Positions 25,081-33,524 of a stretch of 64,000 nucleotides of DNA are shown piece by piece. This DNA comes from DASZVP01 sp035546935 (GTDB taxonomy: Bacteria; Patescibacteriota; Saccharimonadia; Saccharimonadales; UBA4665): assembly GCA_035546935.1 (NCBI GenBank), contig DASZVP010000002.1:248001-312000 (forward strand), written 5' to 3'. The notes under the pieces are model-generated. The model did not search any database, was not told the DNA's origin, and saw only the letters and a list, made by a program, of their open reading frames with translations. The position numbers and the translations under genes are program-made. Position 1 is the first letter of the stretch. The number at the start of each line of letters is the position of its first letter.

Positions 25081-25706
25081 GTTGATTGATCTTCCGGTTT
25101 GTGTCGGCGGCGAATGACATGACGAGTTACTTGGAAGAGTGTAGGGATCAACGACCCCAAAACAGCCAAGCCGAGCGCCAATAGAATGTAGCGATCAACA
25201 TTCGGAATGCGGCTGCCCAGATAGTAGCCGACAAGCGCAACGCCAATGGCCCAAAAGCTATCACCCAGCACATTAAAGCTGGCAAACCGTGGATAATGCA
25301 TGTGCGATACGCCAGCTAACAAGGGTGAGAATGTGCGGACAACCGGCAAAAAATGAGCAACTAGCAAAGTTCGGGAGCCATGTTTTTTGTAAAAAGCTTC
25401 TGCTTTCATAAGATGATCGTGCCTGAAAAACAAGGTGTCCTTCTCGAACAGCCGGCGGCCGAAGTGTTTGCCGACGCGGTAGGCAACATTGTCGCCGGCA
25501 ATTGCCGAGACGGCTGCGACTAAAATCACGGCCGCGATATCGAGATGTCCCTGCTTCGCGTAAATGCCGGCGGCAATCAGCAGGGTGTCGCCAGGCAGGA
25601 AAAAGCCCATGAACAAGCCGACTTCCGCGAACAGGAAAGCGGCCAATAAGATTAAGCCGCCGCTGTGTATCAAATCTGTGACATTTAGTGTTAGGGCAAA
25701 AAGCAT
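25077..25706 (-). CDS. DedA-family membrane protein
   Basis: 209 residues with about five hydrophobic segments. DedA/SNARE-associated landmarks: FAEVGLFMGFFLPGDTLLIA, the GDNVAYRVGKHFGRR motif, HGSRTLLVAHFLPVVRTFSP with the conserved Arg, and the FNVLGDSFWAIGVALVGYYLG helix. The family contains phospholipid (undecaprenyl-phosphate or phosphatidylethanolamine) flippases, so lipid-carrier recycling for wall synthesis is a plausible role. A TAAGGA site precedes ATG 25706. The basic, polar tail ends in QST. Confidence 0.9.
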   Translation of the reverse strand: MLFALTLNVTDLIHSGGLILLAAFLFAEVGLFMGFFLPGDTLLIAAGIYAKQGHLDIAAVILVAAVSAIAGDNVAYRVGKHFGRRLFEKDTLFFRHDHLMKAEAFYKKHGSRTLLVAHFLPVVRTFSPLLAGVSHMHYPRFASFNVLGDSFWAIGVALVGYYLGSRIPNVDRYILLALGLAVLGSLIPTLFQVTRHVIRRRHKPEDQST

Positions 25707-25752
25707 GTCCTTACAGCCTACCGGGTTTAGTCTTCACCGTCCAGTTACTATC

Positions 25753-25761
25753 TGTTATAAT
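25753..25761 (+). promoter_or_regulatory. Extended -10 promoter of rplY
   Basis: TGT at 25753-25755 and TATAAT at 25756-25761. The 5' leader of about 45 bases carries AAGAGGAG before ATG 25814, so this is a normal SD-led gene, in contrast with the leaderless class. Confidence 0.6.
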
Positions 25762-25813
25762 TGAGCGATTAGATAGCGCAGCAGATAGCTGAGCAAGAGG
25801 AGATCATCAACCT

Positions 25814-26563
25814 ATGTCCCAAGACACTATTAGCTTGACTTTAGAACCGCGCGAAGTGACCGGCAAGGCCGTCAAACACCTGCGTCGTGAAGGCACGGTT
25901 CCGGCAGTAATCCACGATCACGGCCAGCCATCAATTGTGGTTCAGGCTGATTATGTAACGTTAAATAAAGTATGGCTGCAGGCAGGCAAGCACCACCCCG
26001 TACAGCTTAAGGCCGGCGACAAAACCTTTACCGCTCTGATCAAAACTGCTGATTTTGACCCGCGCAAACACCGTCTGACCCACGTGGTCTTCAATGCCGT
26101 TAATGCTAACGAGAAAGTTGAGGCCGAAGTACCGATCCACGCTCGCTACGCTGAAGGCAACGAGTCTAGCCCGGCCGAGCGTTCCGGCTTGATTGTTTTG
26201 AGCCACCTGGAAACCGTTCAAGTTAAGGCTGTGCCAGCTAAACTGCCGGACTTCCTGGAATACGACGCCGAAAAACTAGTTGAGATTGGTGACAACGTCA
26301 CCGTGGCCGACATCGTTGTTCCGGCTGACGTCGAACTTTTGACCGAGCCAGAGCACTCCATTGCCACAGTTTACGAGCCAAGCGCCCTGCAGGCTGCTAA
26401 CGAAGCCGCTGCCGGTGACGCCGAAGATGTCTCAGAAGTTGAATCTGAAAATGAAAGCACCGCTGAAGAAGGCACCCAGGCCGGCGAAAGCAAGCCCGGC
26501 GGTAAGGGTCAAGACGAACCCAAGCCTTCCTCAGTTGAAGCCGCTAAAGAAGACGCTGCTTAG
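25814..26563 (+). CDS. rplY: Ribosomal protein bL25 (CTC type)
   Basis: 249 residues. bL25 binds 5S rRNA in the large subunit. The N-terminal domain has the family opening LTLEPREVTGKAVKHLRREG and VPAVIH; the C-terminal TL5/CTC domain includes VNANEKVEAEVPI and LPDFLEYDAEKLVEIGDNVT. After residue 200 an acidic, low-complexity tail (Glu, Ser, Gly, Pro) is added, common in long bL25 versions. Its stop overlaps the convergent ABC-transporter stop by 4 bases. Confidence 0.95.
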   Translation: MSQDTISLTLEPREVTGKAVKHLRREGTVPAVIHDHGQPSIVVQADYVTLNKVWLQAGKHHPVQLKAGDKTFTALIKTADFDPRKHRLTHVVFNAVNANEKVEAEVPIHARYAEGNESSPAERSGLIVLSHLETVQVKAVPAKLPDFLEYDAEKLVEIGDNVTVADIVVPADVELLTEPEHSIATVYEPSALQAANEAAAGDAEDVSEVESENESTAEEGTQAGESKPGGKGQDEPKPSSVEAAKEDAA

Positions 26564-28338
26564 TCTTCTATAAAACCGCCGCTTTGGTGCGCCCAAAGGG
26601 TGGCGTAGCGGCCGTTGGCGGCCAGCAATTCTTTGTGTGAGCCCTGCTCGACAATCTCACCGTTTTCCAATACCACAATGCGATCCATTTTTTGAATGGT
26701 GCTCAGACGGTGAGCAATCACTATGGCAGTGCGGCCTTCCATCAGCTTCCAAAGTGCATCTTGAATTAACACTTCGCTCTCGGAGTCGAGGGCCGAAGTT
26801 GCTTCATCCAACACTAATATCGGTGCGTTTTTTAGCATGGCACGGGCAATCGCCACACGTTGTCGCTGACCGCCTGACAACTTAACGCCGCGTTCACCAA
26901 CGAGGGTGTCGTAGCCCTGGGGCAGCTGCTCAATAAATTCAGCAGCATGCGATAACTTGGCTACTCCCTTGATGGCTTCGATTGGCGCATCAAGCTCGCC
27001 ATAACCGATGTTTTCAGCAATGGTGCGGTGGAATAGCAGCGGTTCCTGGGGAACGTAAGCAATTGTGCTGTGCAAATCGTCCTGAGTAATACGGGCAATG
27101 TTTTGACCGTCAATCTCAATGCTTCCAGACTGAATGTCGGAAAAGCGTAATAGCAGACGCGTAAAAGTAGTTTTTCCGGAGCCCGAGTGACCGACTAGAC
27201 CAACTTTTTCGCCTGGTTTGATACGCAGGGAAAAGTTATTGAACAGTGCATCTTCAGATCCGGCATGAGTGAAGCCAACTTTTTTAAAGTCAATGGCGCC
27301 TCTGCTGATGCGTACCTTTTCTGGCTTCTCAGGATCTAAGACGACTGGCGTTTGAGCCAATATCTCTACCATTTCGGCGGCATCGCCAATGGCACGGTTG
27401 TAGTTACGCATACCGTTATTGCTGAACTGGAACAATTGGTCAACAACAGAAGCCGTGTAGCTAAACATCAAGAAAACAGTTGCTATGTTGGCATGAAATA
27501 TCATTACCGCAGTGACAGCTGCAAACAGCGCCAGACTGGACATAGCGCGGCTCAGGCTACCCAAGGAATTCATTTGAACTTGGTGAATACGGGCAAAGTT
27601 GTGCAAATGCTGGCGGGTCGATGTAGTAGCTTTGCGGAAACGCTCTCGTTCGTAGTCTCCCCGGGCAAAGCTTTTAATGACCATGATGTTTGTTATGGCA
27701 TCAGCTAAGTAGCCAGTCTGACGACTTTCGGCTGCGGCATGCTTGGCGCCTAGATCTCGTACTGGTCGCGAAATTTTAGCAGCAACCAAAATAAATAGCA
27801 GCGCAAAGACAATTAGTCCCAACACGTAAATCGGCGAGCGCTTAAAAATGATCACCGAAATGATGACAATACCGGAAACAAGCGGGTAGGCCATAAACAG
27901 TGTCGTGTCGGCCGTACGTATGTAACCGCCAAGTATCTTATTCGTCTGGGAGACCAACGAACCGGTAAAGTTGTTGGCATGAAAGTCGGCGCTTTCTTTG
28001 AGCATATGGTCAAAAACCTCTTCTGACAAATCTTGCTGGACTCTTGCTTCCATGCGCCACCACATAAAATCGAGCACTCTCCACATAAGTAAGCTCAAGA
28101 AAAGCGTCCCAACATATAGCAATAAAAGAGGCCCAAAGCTGTGCCAAATATCGTTACCAACAAATTTATGCTGGCTCAAACGACTCAAGACCGTCGCCAA
28201 TATCAAGGTCGGCAGGTAGTTGTTAAATAGAATAGCCAATGGCGAACTAATAGCTGCTCCAATGAGTAGCCATGGGTAGCGACGCATATGGCGCCAGTAG
28301 AAAGCCAAGACTGGATTAGTAAGTCTTCGTTTTTTCAT
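26560..28338 (-). CDS. ABC exporter, fused membrane and ATPase domains
   Basis: 592 residues, a half-transporter that would work as a dimer. N-terminal six-helix ABC exporter domain (about 20-320), then ATPase domain with Walker A GLVGHSGSGKTTFTR, Q-loop YVPQEPLLF, signature LSGGQRQRVAIARA, Walker B ILVLDEATSALD and H-loop IAHRLST. Substrate could be a lipid, peptide or drug; sequence alone does not tell. Regulation is suggestive: the AGGAG ribosome site sits in the loop of a small hairpin, and a 14-codon ORF with its own strong ribosome site precedes it, as in genes controlled by ribosome stalling. Confidence 0.95.
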   Translation of the reverse strand: MKKRRLTNPVLAFYWRHMRRYPWLLIGAAISSPLAILFNNYLPTLILATVLSRLSQHKFVGNDIWHSFGPLLLLYVGTLFLSLLMWRVLDFMWWRMEARVQQDLSEEVFDHMLKESADFHANNFTGSLVSQTNKILGGYIRTADTTLFMAYPLVSGIVIISVIIFKRSPIYVLGLIVFALLFILVAAKISRPVRDLGAKHAAAESRQTGYLADAITNIMVIKSFARGDYERERFRKATTSTRQHLHNFARIHQVQMNSLGSLSRAMSSLALFAAVTAVMIFHANIATVFLMFSYTASVVDQLFQFSNNGMRNYNRAIGDAAEMVEILAQTPVVLDPEKPEKVRISRGAIDFKKVGFTHAGSEDALFNNFSLRIKPGEKVGLVGHSGSGKTTFTRLLLRFSDIQSGSIEIDGQNIARITQDDLHSTIAYVPQEPLLFHRTIAENIGYGELDAPIEAIKGVAKLSHAAEFIEQLPQGYDTLVGERGVKLSGGQRQRVAIARAMLKNAPILVLDEATSALDSESEVLIQDALWKLMEGRTAIVIAHRLSTIQKMDRIVVLENGEIVEQGSHKELLAANGRYATLWAHQSGGFIED

Positions 28339-28342
28339 AGCA

Positions 28343-28359
28343 CATCGCCTCCTGCGATG
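28343..28359 (-). promoter_or_regulatory. Hairpin presenting or hiding the ABC-transporter ribosome site
   Basis: CATCGC (28343-28348) pairs with GCGATG (28354-28359); the 5-base loop is the complement of AGGAG, the ribosome site of the ABC gene, 10 bases before its ATG at 28338. Translation may depend on whether this stem forms. Confidence 0.5.
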
Positions 28360-28407
28360 CGGTTAATTTTTTATAAATAGTTTGTAAAAGTATTTGTCTG
28401 TTAAGAG

Positions 28408-28452
28408 CTAGCACGCCAAGAAGGCGACTTTGCCGTTGGATAATGTGTACAT
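28408..28452 (-). CDS. Leader peptide (14 aa) upstream of the ABC exporter
   Basis: ATG at 28452 to TAG at 28408 encodes MYTLSNGKVAFLAC. A perfect AGGAGG (complement at 28461-28466) lies 8 bases before the ATG, one of the best ribosome sites in the window, which is not expected for a chance frame. The transporter ATG follows 69 bases after its stop, and the hairpin around the transporter ribosome site lies between. The arrangement resembles attenuator leader peptides of resistance and transporter genes. There is no run of a single regulatory codon. Confidence 0.5.
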   Translation of the reverse strand: MYTLSNGKVAFLAC

Positions 28453-28561
28453 TTTTGCCGCCTCCTGGTTAAACGCCGCATGGGCGCATTGCTAAATGGT
28501 AATGACAATCGTATACTAAAGCGTTTGTGATTGCAAGTATTTGCTAAGATATACATAAGAT

Positions 28562-30112
28562 ATGGAAAACGCTCCCGCATTACCCGAAGATGATGACGAC
28601 AACAGCTCTGAAGGCAAGGATCGCAAAAAGAAGCGCGCCGCCTTGCTTGGCGGCATCTCTGTTGAGCCTAAAACTGAAACCGTCAAAAGAGCAGATGACA
28701 ATAAAAAAGAGCTCTCGTTAATTGATTGGCTGCGCGGCGAGAAAGCTGAATCTGCGGATAACGAAGAAGTGTCAGCGGCCGAAGCGCCGTTGGAGGTATT
28801 GAGCGCCGGCGAAACTCAACAGGTGGAGTCCGAGCTGGTCCGGCAATTACCGGCTGTCGAAACGCCTTCTGCCGAACTTGCTGCTGCCCAGCCCGATGAA
28901 GTGGCCGCCGCCGAAGCCGTTGATGTATTTCGCGCCAAAATTGTTGAAGAAGGCCTTGATTCTAACCAAGCTTTGGCCGAAACCCTGGCAGTTGTAGGCG
29001 TTGAAGCTGAACCGGCTATGGAAGCACAGGCTAAGGAACCGGCTGAGGAGGCACCACAAGAAATTACCGAAGAACCGCTTGATTTGCGGACACCCGAAAC
29101 CGCTCCGCCGCCGCCAGTGGCCGACGAGGCCGAAGAAGAGCCAGAAGACAATAATGACCGTCGCCGTACACGAGCCAACGCCTTGGTTATGCCGACAGCG
29201 CCGGCTGCAGCACCAATTCCTGTGCAGGCGCCGGAGAAGAATCGTCAAGAAACTCGTGACAACAGTTTAGGCGCAGCTGTGGTCGGCGGCATTGTCGGCT
29301 ACTTAATTGGCCGCCGCCGTGGACGTATTAAAACGGAAAGACGCCTGAAACCGGTTCAAGCCAAGCTTGAAAAACAGGTAAAAAACATTCATTCCGAGCT
29401 GCTCGACAAAGAAGCCCGGCTACGCCAAGTCGCAAAAAGACAGGCCCATTTAGAAGGCCTGGTTTTAGCCGAACGCCTGCGTCGCGCCAAGCCAGAAACC
29501 ACTGTCCGCCACCCGGAACGAGTCATTGCACCTGAAGCTCGCCATCTCCACAAGAAGCAATCGCACGAACGCATTGGTAAAGTTCTTATTGGTGCCGAGG
29601 CAGCGGCTCGACCATCTTCGACAGAACAGCTCAAAATTGAACGTAGTGTCGCCACCATGACGCGCGCCGACTTGCTGGCAGCCAGCCAAAAAATTATCAT
29701 CGACGGCTCCAGCCTGCGCGCGATTTATGAAAACAATTTACTGGGCGAAAAAGGCTTAAGGCGTCTGGTGGCGGAACATCTTCGCGGCGGCGATATTCGT
29801 CGTTCGTTGCGCCGTGAAATGGTCGAACGACAGATTGATTTTGAACGTGATCCCGCCATGCGTGACATCGGGGCTTTGGATACTCCAACCAGCGGGGGCG
29901 ATAATCTAAAGTTGCAGCAGATGCTGGCCCATGCTGAAGCGATGACCAATAATGACGAAGATCACCATCAAGCAATCCTGGAAGCTCGTGCCGAACGCCA
30001 AAAAGCGGCCGCTCAAAAAGAAAAAGAACGGCGCCGTGCAGCTGATCTGACAGTGGCGGCAATTATCTGTACGCTGCTCGGCCTAGTTATCTTTTTACTG
30101 ATCACACGCTAG
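28562..30112 (+). CDS. Tail-anchored acidic/coiled-coil protein, unknown function
   Basis: 516 residues. Residues 1-220 are acidic and low-complexity (Glu, Ala, Pro), including a helix-rich portion (VDVFRAKIVEEGLDSNQALA). A Gly-rich hydrophobic segment (GAAVVGGIVGYLIGRRRGR, about 238-256) is followed by a basic coiled coil (about 260-320), a conserved-looking domain (MTRADLLAASQKIIIDGSSL, then LRRLVAEHLRGGDIRRSL), another charged helix and a C-terminal membrane helix (VAAIICTLLGLVIFLLITR). I do not know the family; such proteins are typical of this lineage. TGCTAAGAT ends 11 bases before the ATG. uvrC follows 22 bases after the stop with its own -10 box. Confidence 0.7.
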   Translation: MENAPALPEDDDDNSSEGKDRKKKRAALLGGISVEPKTETVKRADDNKKELSLIDWLRGEKAESADNEEVSAAEAPLEVLSAGETQQVESELVRQLPAVETPSAELAAAQPDEVAAAEAVDVFRAKIVEEGLDSNQALAETLAVVGVEAEPAMEAQAKEPAEEAPQEITEEPLDLRTPETAPPPPVADEAEEEPEDNNDRRRTRANALVMPTAPAAAPIPVQAPEKNRQETRDNSLGAAVVGGIVGYLIGRRRGRIKTERRLKPVQAKLEKQVKNIHSELLDKEARLRQVAKRQAHLEGLVLAERLRRAKPETTVRHPERVIAPEARHLHKKQSHERIGKVLIGAEAAARPSSTEQLKIERSVATMTRADLLAASQKIIIDGSSLRAIYENNLLGEKGLRRLVAEHLRGGDIRRSLRREMVERQIDFERDPAMRDIGALDTPTSGGDNLKLQQMLAHAEAMTNNDEDHHQAILEARAERQKAAAQKEKERRRAADLTVAAIICTLLGLVIFLLITR

Positions 30113-30134
30113 TTTTTATAGCTATAATAATTAA

Positions 30135-31643
30135 ATGACCAAAAGTTCAATGCTGGAGTCTAAGCTAAAGCAGCTGCCAAATGAACCCGGCGTTTATTTT
30201 CACAAAGATGCCAGCGGGCAGATTATTTATGTTGGCAAAGCGGCCGTGCTGCGCAATCGCGTACGGCAATATTTTCAGGCCAGCCGCAGCCGCGATCCCA
30301 AAACCGAAGCCCTGGTAGCGGAAATCGCCGATGTCGACTGGATGGTTGTCGATAGCGAACTTGAAGCGCTGTTCCTTGAGGCGGAAATGATCCGCCGTTA
30401 CATGCCGCGTTACAACATTTTGCTGCGCGACGATAAGGCTATGAGCTATATACGTATAGATTACGATAGCGATTATCCGACCGTTTCTACCACGCGCCGG
30501 CCGCTGGATGACGGCGCCCGCTATTTTGGCCCGTACTTCAGCACTCTGGCCGTTCGCCAATCGCTGAAGCTGTTGCGCAAGATCTTTCCCTTTGCCACCC
30601 GCCGTCCGCTGGGCCAAAAGCGAGCCAGCCTGCATTATCATCTGGGGCTGGACCCCGGGCTCGAAGAAGGCAAAACTACCCTGAGTGCATACCGGGCCAA
30701 CTTGCGTAAGCTGATGGCTGTCATTCAGGGCCGCCGCGCCAAAATTATTTCTGAGCTGGAACGAGATATGAAGCGGGCGGCTCGCCGGCAGGACTTTGAA
30801 GCTGCCGCGCGGGTGCGCAATCAGTTATTCGCTCTAAAGGGTCTCGATAAACAGGTGATTTTTAGCGACAAAGAGTTTTGGGATATCAGTAAAGACCACG
30901 CCCTAAATGAATTAGTTAACATGTTAAGTTTGCCCCAATATCCGCGGCGAATTGAAGGCTACGACATTAGTCACATGTCTGGAACAGACGTGGTAGCCAG
31001 TATGGTGGTCTTTACTAACGGTGTCAGCGACAAGGCCGAATATCGCAAATTTAAGACTAAGATTAACCACAACAATGATTTTTACAACATGAACGAAACC
31101 ATTAAACGCCGTCTTAGCGACAAGAATATTAAGGCTTGGGGTAAACCAGACCTGGTTTTGATTGATGGCGGGAAGGGGCAGTTGGGGGCGGCGCTGGAAG
31201 CGCGCGAAGAGCAAGGCCAAAAGAAGATTCCATTTATCGGGTTAGCCAAACGCGAAGAGCAAGTTGTAATTCACAAGGAGCTGTCCGGTGTAACACTTAA
31301 CATGCTAAGTATTCAAAAATTAGGTGGATTTGTATCTGAAAGTGATGATTTTGTGCTGGTAAACCTGCCACATAACACTAACCTTGTGAAGCTATTGCAG
31401 CGGATTCGTGATGAATCGCATCGATTTGCGGTCAGCTATCATTCTGTACTTAAAGTTAAACGACAAACGGCTTCCAGTCTTGATGAGATTCCCGGCATTG
31501 GGCCAGCCACACGCAAGAAGTTGCTTAAGAATTTTGGCAGCAAGCGCGGCGTGGCAGCGGCCAGCCAAACAGAGCTGGCGGCAGTTATTGGTGCCAGTAA
31601 AGCAGCGGTTTTGCACGCTCAGCTGGCGGCTAAAGACGCCTAA
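30135..31643 (+). CDS. uvrC: Excinuclease ABC subunit C, cysteine-free short form
   Basis: 502 residues against about 600. UvrC makes both incisions in nucleotide excision repair. GIY-YIG nuclease: GVYFHKDASGQIIYVGKA (about 19-36). UVR helix: RRQDFEAAARVRNQL. C-terminal RNase-H nuclease: EGYDISHMSGTDVVASM, NDFYNMNETIKRR, PDLVLIDGGKGQLG and RDESHRFAV. Helix-hairpin-helix: LDEIPGIGPATRKKLL. In E. coli four cysteines between the two nuclease parts bind an Fe-S cluster; here the segment reads RASLHYHLGLDPGLEEG and the whole protein has no cysteine. TATAAT at 30123-30128 is exactly 6 bases before the ATG with no ribosome site, predicting a leaderless transcript. Confidence 0.96.
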   Translation: MTKSSMLESKLKQLPNEPGVYFHKDASGQIIYVGKAAVLRNRVRQYFQASRSRDPKTEALVAEIADVDWMVVDSELEALFLEAEMIRRYMPRYNILLRDDKAMSYIRIDYDSDYPTVSTTRRPLDDGARYFGPYFSTLAVRQSLKLLRKIFPFATRRPLGQKRASLHYHLGLDPGLEEGKTTLSAYRANLRKLMAVIQGRRAKIISELERDMKRAARRQDFEAAARVRNQLFALKGLDKQVIFSDKEFWDISKDHALNELVNMLSLPQYPRRIEGYDISHMSGTDVVASMVVFTNGVSDKAEYRKFKTKINHNNDFYNMNETIKRRLSDKNIKAWGKPDLVLIDGGKGQLGAALEAREEQGQKKIPFIGLAKREEQVVIHKELSGVTLNMLSIQKLGGFVSESDDFVLVNLPHNTNLVKLLQRIRDESHRFAVSYHSVLKVKRQTASSLDEIPGIGPATRKKLLKNFGSKRGVAAASQTELAAVIGASKAAVLHAQLAAKDA

Positions 31644-31667
31644 ATTTGCTATACTAGGAGGCTGATT

Positions 31668-32900
31668 ATGGAGTTATCTTTTACCAGCCAGTTTTTTGCC
31701 GCTAACCGGCAGCGCCTACGCGCGCTTTTCAGGGGCACGGCACCGATTGTGATTACTGCCGCCGGGCAGCTGCAGCGCAGCGGCGACAACCCCTTTCCGT
31801 TTAACCAGGACGCCAACTTTTGGTACCTAACCGGTATTGACGAACCAGATTTAATTTTGGTCATGGACCGCGACCGGGAATATTTAATCGTGCCAGCACG
31901 CAGCGCCAGTCGTGAAGCCTTTGACGGTGCCCTGGATCCGACAGAACTCAGTCAGCAGTCGGGAATTCAGACAATTTACGATGGCGTGAAGGGCTGGGAG
32001 GAGCTAGGCAAGCGGCTAAAAAAGGTTAAACATGTGGCCACCGTAGCCGCGCCGCCAGCTTACGTGGAAGTTTATGACATGTACACCAACCCGGCGCGGG
32101 CCGCGTTGGCGCAACGCCTGAAAGATGCCAACCCAGAGATTGAGCTGCTCGATTTAAGTCAGCACATTGTCAAAATGCGAGTCATCAAGCAGCCGGTGGA
32201 GCTGGCGGCGCTGCAGCAGGCCATCGACGTTACCATTAAAGGCATTAAGGAAACAGTGACTACGGCCAAGCTTAAAAAATACAGGCACGAATATGAGGTT
32301 GAGGCCGAACTGACCCGCGCGTTTCGCAGGCGTGGCGTCAAGCATGGTTTTGACCCGATTATTGCCAGCGGCGAAAGCGCCTGCCAGGTTCATCCTTTTG
32401 AGGGCGCGCCTGTCTCGCCCGATGACCTGATCATGTTGGATGTCGGGGCCGAAGTTAACCATTATTCTGCCGATATTAGCCGGACTTATGCGATAAATCC
32501 GCCGACCAAGCGCCAGCAACAGGTTTTTGACGCTGTTCTAGAAGCTCAGGAACATGCCATTTCGCTGTTGAAACCTGGCGTCAATCAGTATGACTACGAA
32601 CTGGAAATGGAAAAATTTGTTGGCGAAAAGCTGCGCGAGCTGGGTTTGATCCGCACCATCGAGCACGCTACCGTACGCAAGTACTTCCCGCACGCCACCT
32701 CACATTTCCTGGGGCTTAATGTTCACGATGTCGGCACGCACGACCGGACCTTACTGCTGGAGCCGGGCATGGTATTGACGGTAGAGCCCGGCATTTATAT
32801 CCGTAAAGAGAGGCTGGGCGTGCGTATTGAAGATGACGTGCTGATTACGCCTAACGGCAACAAATTATTAACAGGCAAGTTGCCGCGCCGCCTCGTCTAA
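31668..32900 (+). CDS. pepP: Xaa-Pro aminopeptidase (M24B)
   Basis: 410 residues. Removes N-terminal residues from peptides with proline at position 2. N-terminal creatinase-like domain (FNQDANFWYLTGIDEPD), then the pita-bread catalytic domain. The two-metal ligands are visible: LDVGAEVNHYSADISRT (two Asp), SHFLGLNVHDVG (His), LTVEPGIYI (Glu) and VRIEDDVLIT (Glu). Upstream TGCTATACT (31647-31655) followed directly by AGGAGG (31656-31661) gives both promoter and ribosome site. Probably used to recycle amino acids from host or environmental peptides. Confidence 0.95.
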   Translation: MELSFTSQFFAANRQRLRALFRGTAPIVITAAGQLQRSGDNPFPFNQDANFWYLTGIDEPDLILVMDRDREYLIVPARSASREAFDGALDPTELSQQSGIQTIYDGVKGWEELGKRLKKVKHVATVAAPPAYVEVYDMYTNPARAALAQRLKDANPEIELLDLSQHIVKMRVIKQPVELAALQQAIDVTIKGIKETVTTAKLKKYRHEYEVEAELTRAFRRRGVKHGFDPIIASGESACQVHPFEGAPVSPDDLIMLDVGAEVNHYSADISRTYAINPPTKRQQQVFDAVLEAQEHAISLLKPGVNQYDYELEMEKFVGEKLRELGLIRTIEHATVRKYFPHATSHFLGLNVHDVGTHDRTLLLEPGMVLTVEPGIYIRKERLGVRIEDDVLITPNGNKLLTGKLPRRLV

Positions 32901-32915
32901 ATTAAAATAAAGCTT

Positions 32916-33299
32916 ATGTACCGACCGAATCGTCCGATCTACCGTTTTCTGCTGCGCTGGGTGGTCTGCTCCCTGGGTCTCTGGATAGCTGCCAGCTTCT
33001 TAAGCTCGAGCATTAGTTACGACAATAAGCTGCGCGTAATCATCGTTGCCGGCCTGGTTCTGGCTGTGATTAACGTCGTACTTAAGCCAATTTTAATTGT
33101 GTTTTCCCTGCCGGCTATCTTATTTACGCTTGGTTTATTCATGATCATCGTTAATGGTTTGACAGTGTTTTTGGCCAGCAAACTGTATCATCCGCTGCAC
33201 ATTACCAACTTTTGGGCGGCAGTTTTTGCCGGCATGGTCATCGGTTTGGTAAACTATTTAGTGACAGCCATTTTGGAGGATGTTAAGAAAAAGTCATGA
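32916..33299 (+). CDS. Four-helix membrane protein, phage-holin-family-4-like
   Basis: 127 residues with four hydrophobic helices and short basic loops. The pattern YRFLLRWVVCSLGLWIAASF, then GLVLAVINVVLKPILIV and LGLFMIIVNGLTVFLAS, fits the small membrane family (superfamily IV holins, YvlD-like) found in many bacteria. It is chromosomal and not part of a prophage. TAAAAT at 32903-32908 lies 7 bases before the ATG; no ribosome site. Its TGA overlaps the secG start (ATGA). Function unknown; the coupling with secG may be only positional. Confidence 0.85.
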   Translation: MYRPNRPIYRFLLRWVVCSLGLWIAASFLSSSISYDNKLRVIIVAGLVLAVINVVLKPILIVFSLPAILFTLGLFMIIVNGLTVFLASKLYHPLHITNFWAAVFAGMVIGLVNYLVTAILEDVKKKS

Positions 33300-33511
33300 G
33301 CATTTATAACTACGTCACAATTTTCTCGATGCTTCTGTTGACCTTGTTGATTTTGGTGCAAACCCGTGGCGCATCTTTGGGCGCAGGCCTGGGCGGTGCC
33401 GGAGAAGTTAACACTACCCGCCGCGGAACTGATAAAACGATTTTTCAGCTGACAATTATTACCGCCCTAGTCTTTGTTCTGTCGCTGTTACTCAGTGTGA
33501 TTGCCAAGTAG
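33296..33511 (+). CDS. secG: Preprotein translocase subunit SecG
   Basis: 71 residues, two membrane helices (about 4-22 and 49-69) joined by a glycine-rich cytoplasmic loop (RGASLGAGLGGAGEVNTTRRG), the classical SecG layout. SecG assists the SecYE channel during SecA-driven export. The start overlaps the upstream stop. Confidence 0.92.
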   Translation: MSIYNYVTIFSMLLLTLLILVQTRGASLGAGLGGAGEVNTTRRGTDKTIFQLTIITALVFVLSLLLSVIAK

Positions 33512-33524
33512 GTCATCGGACAAT

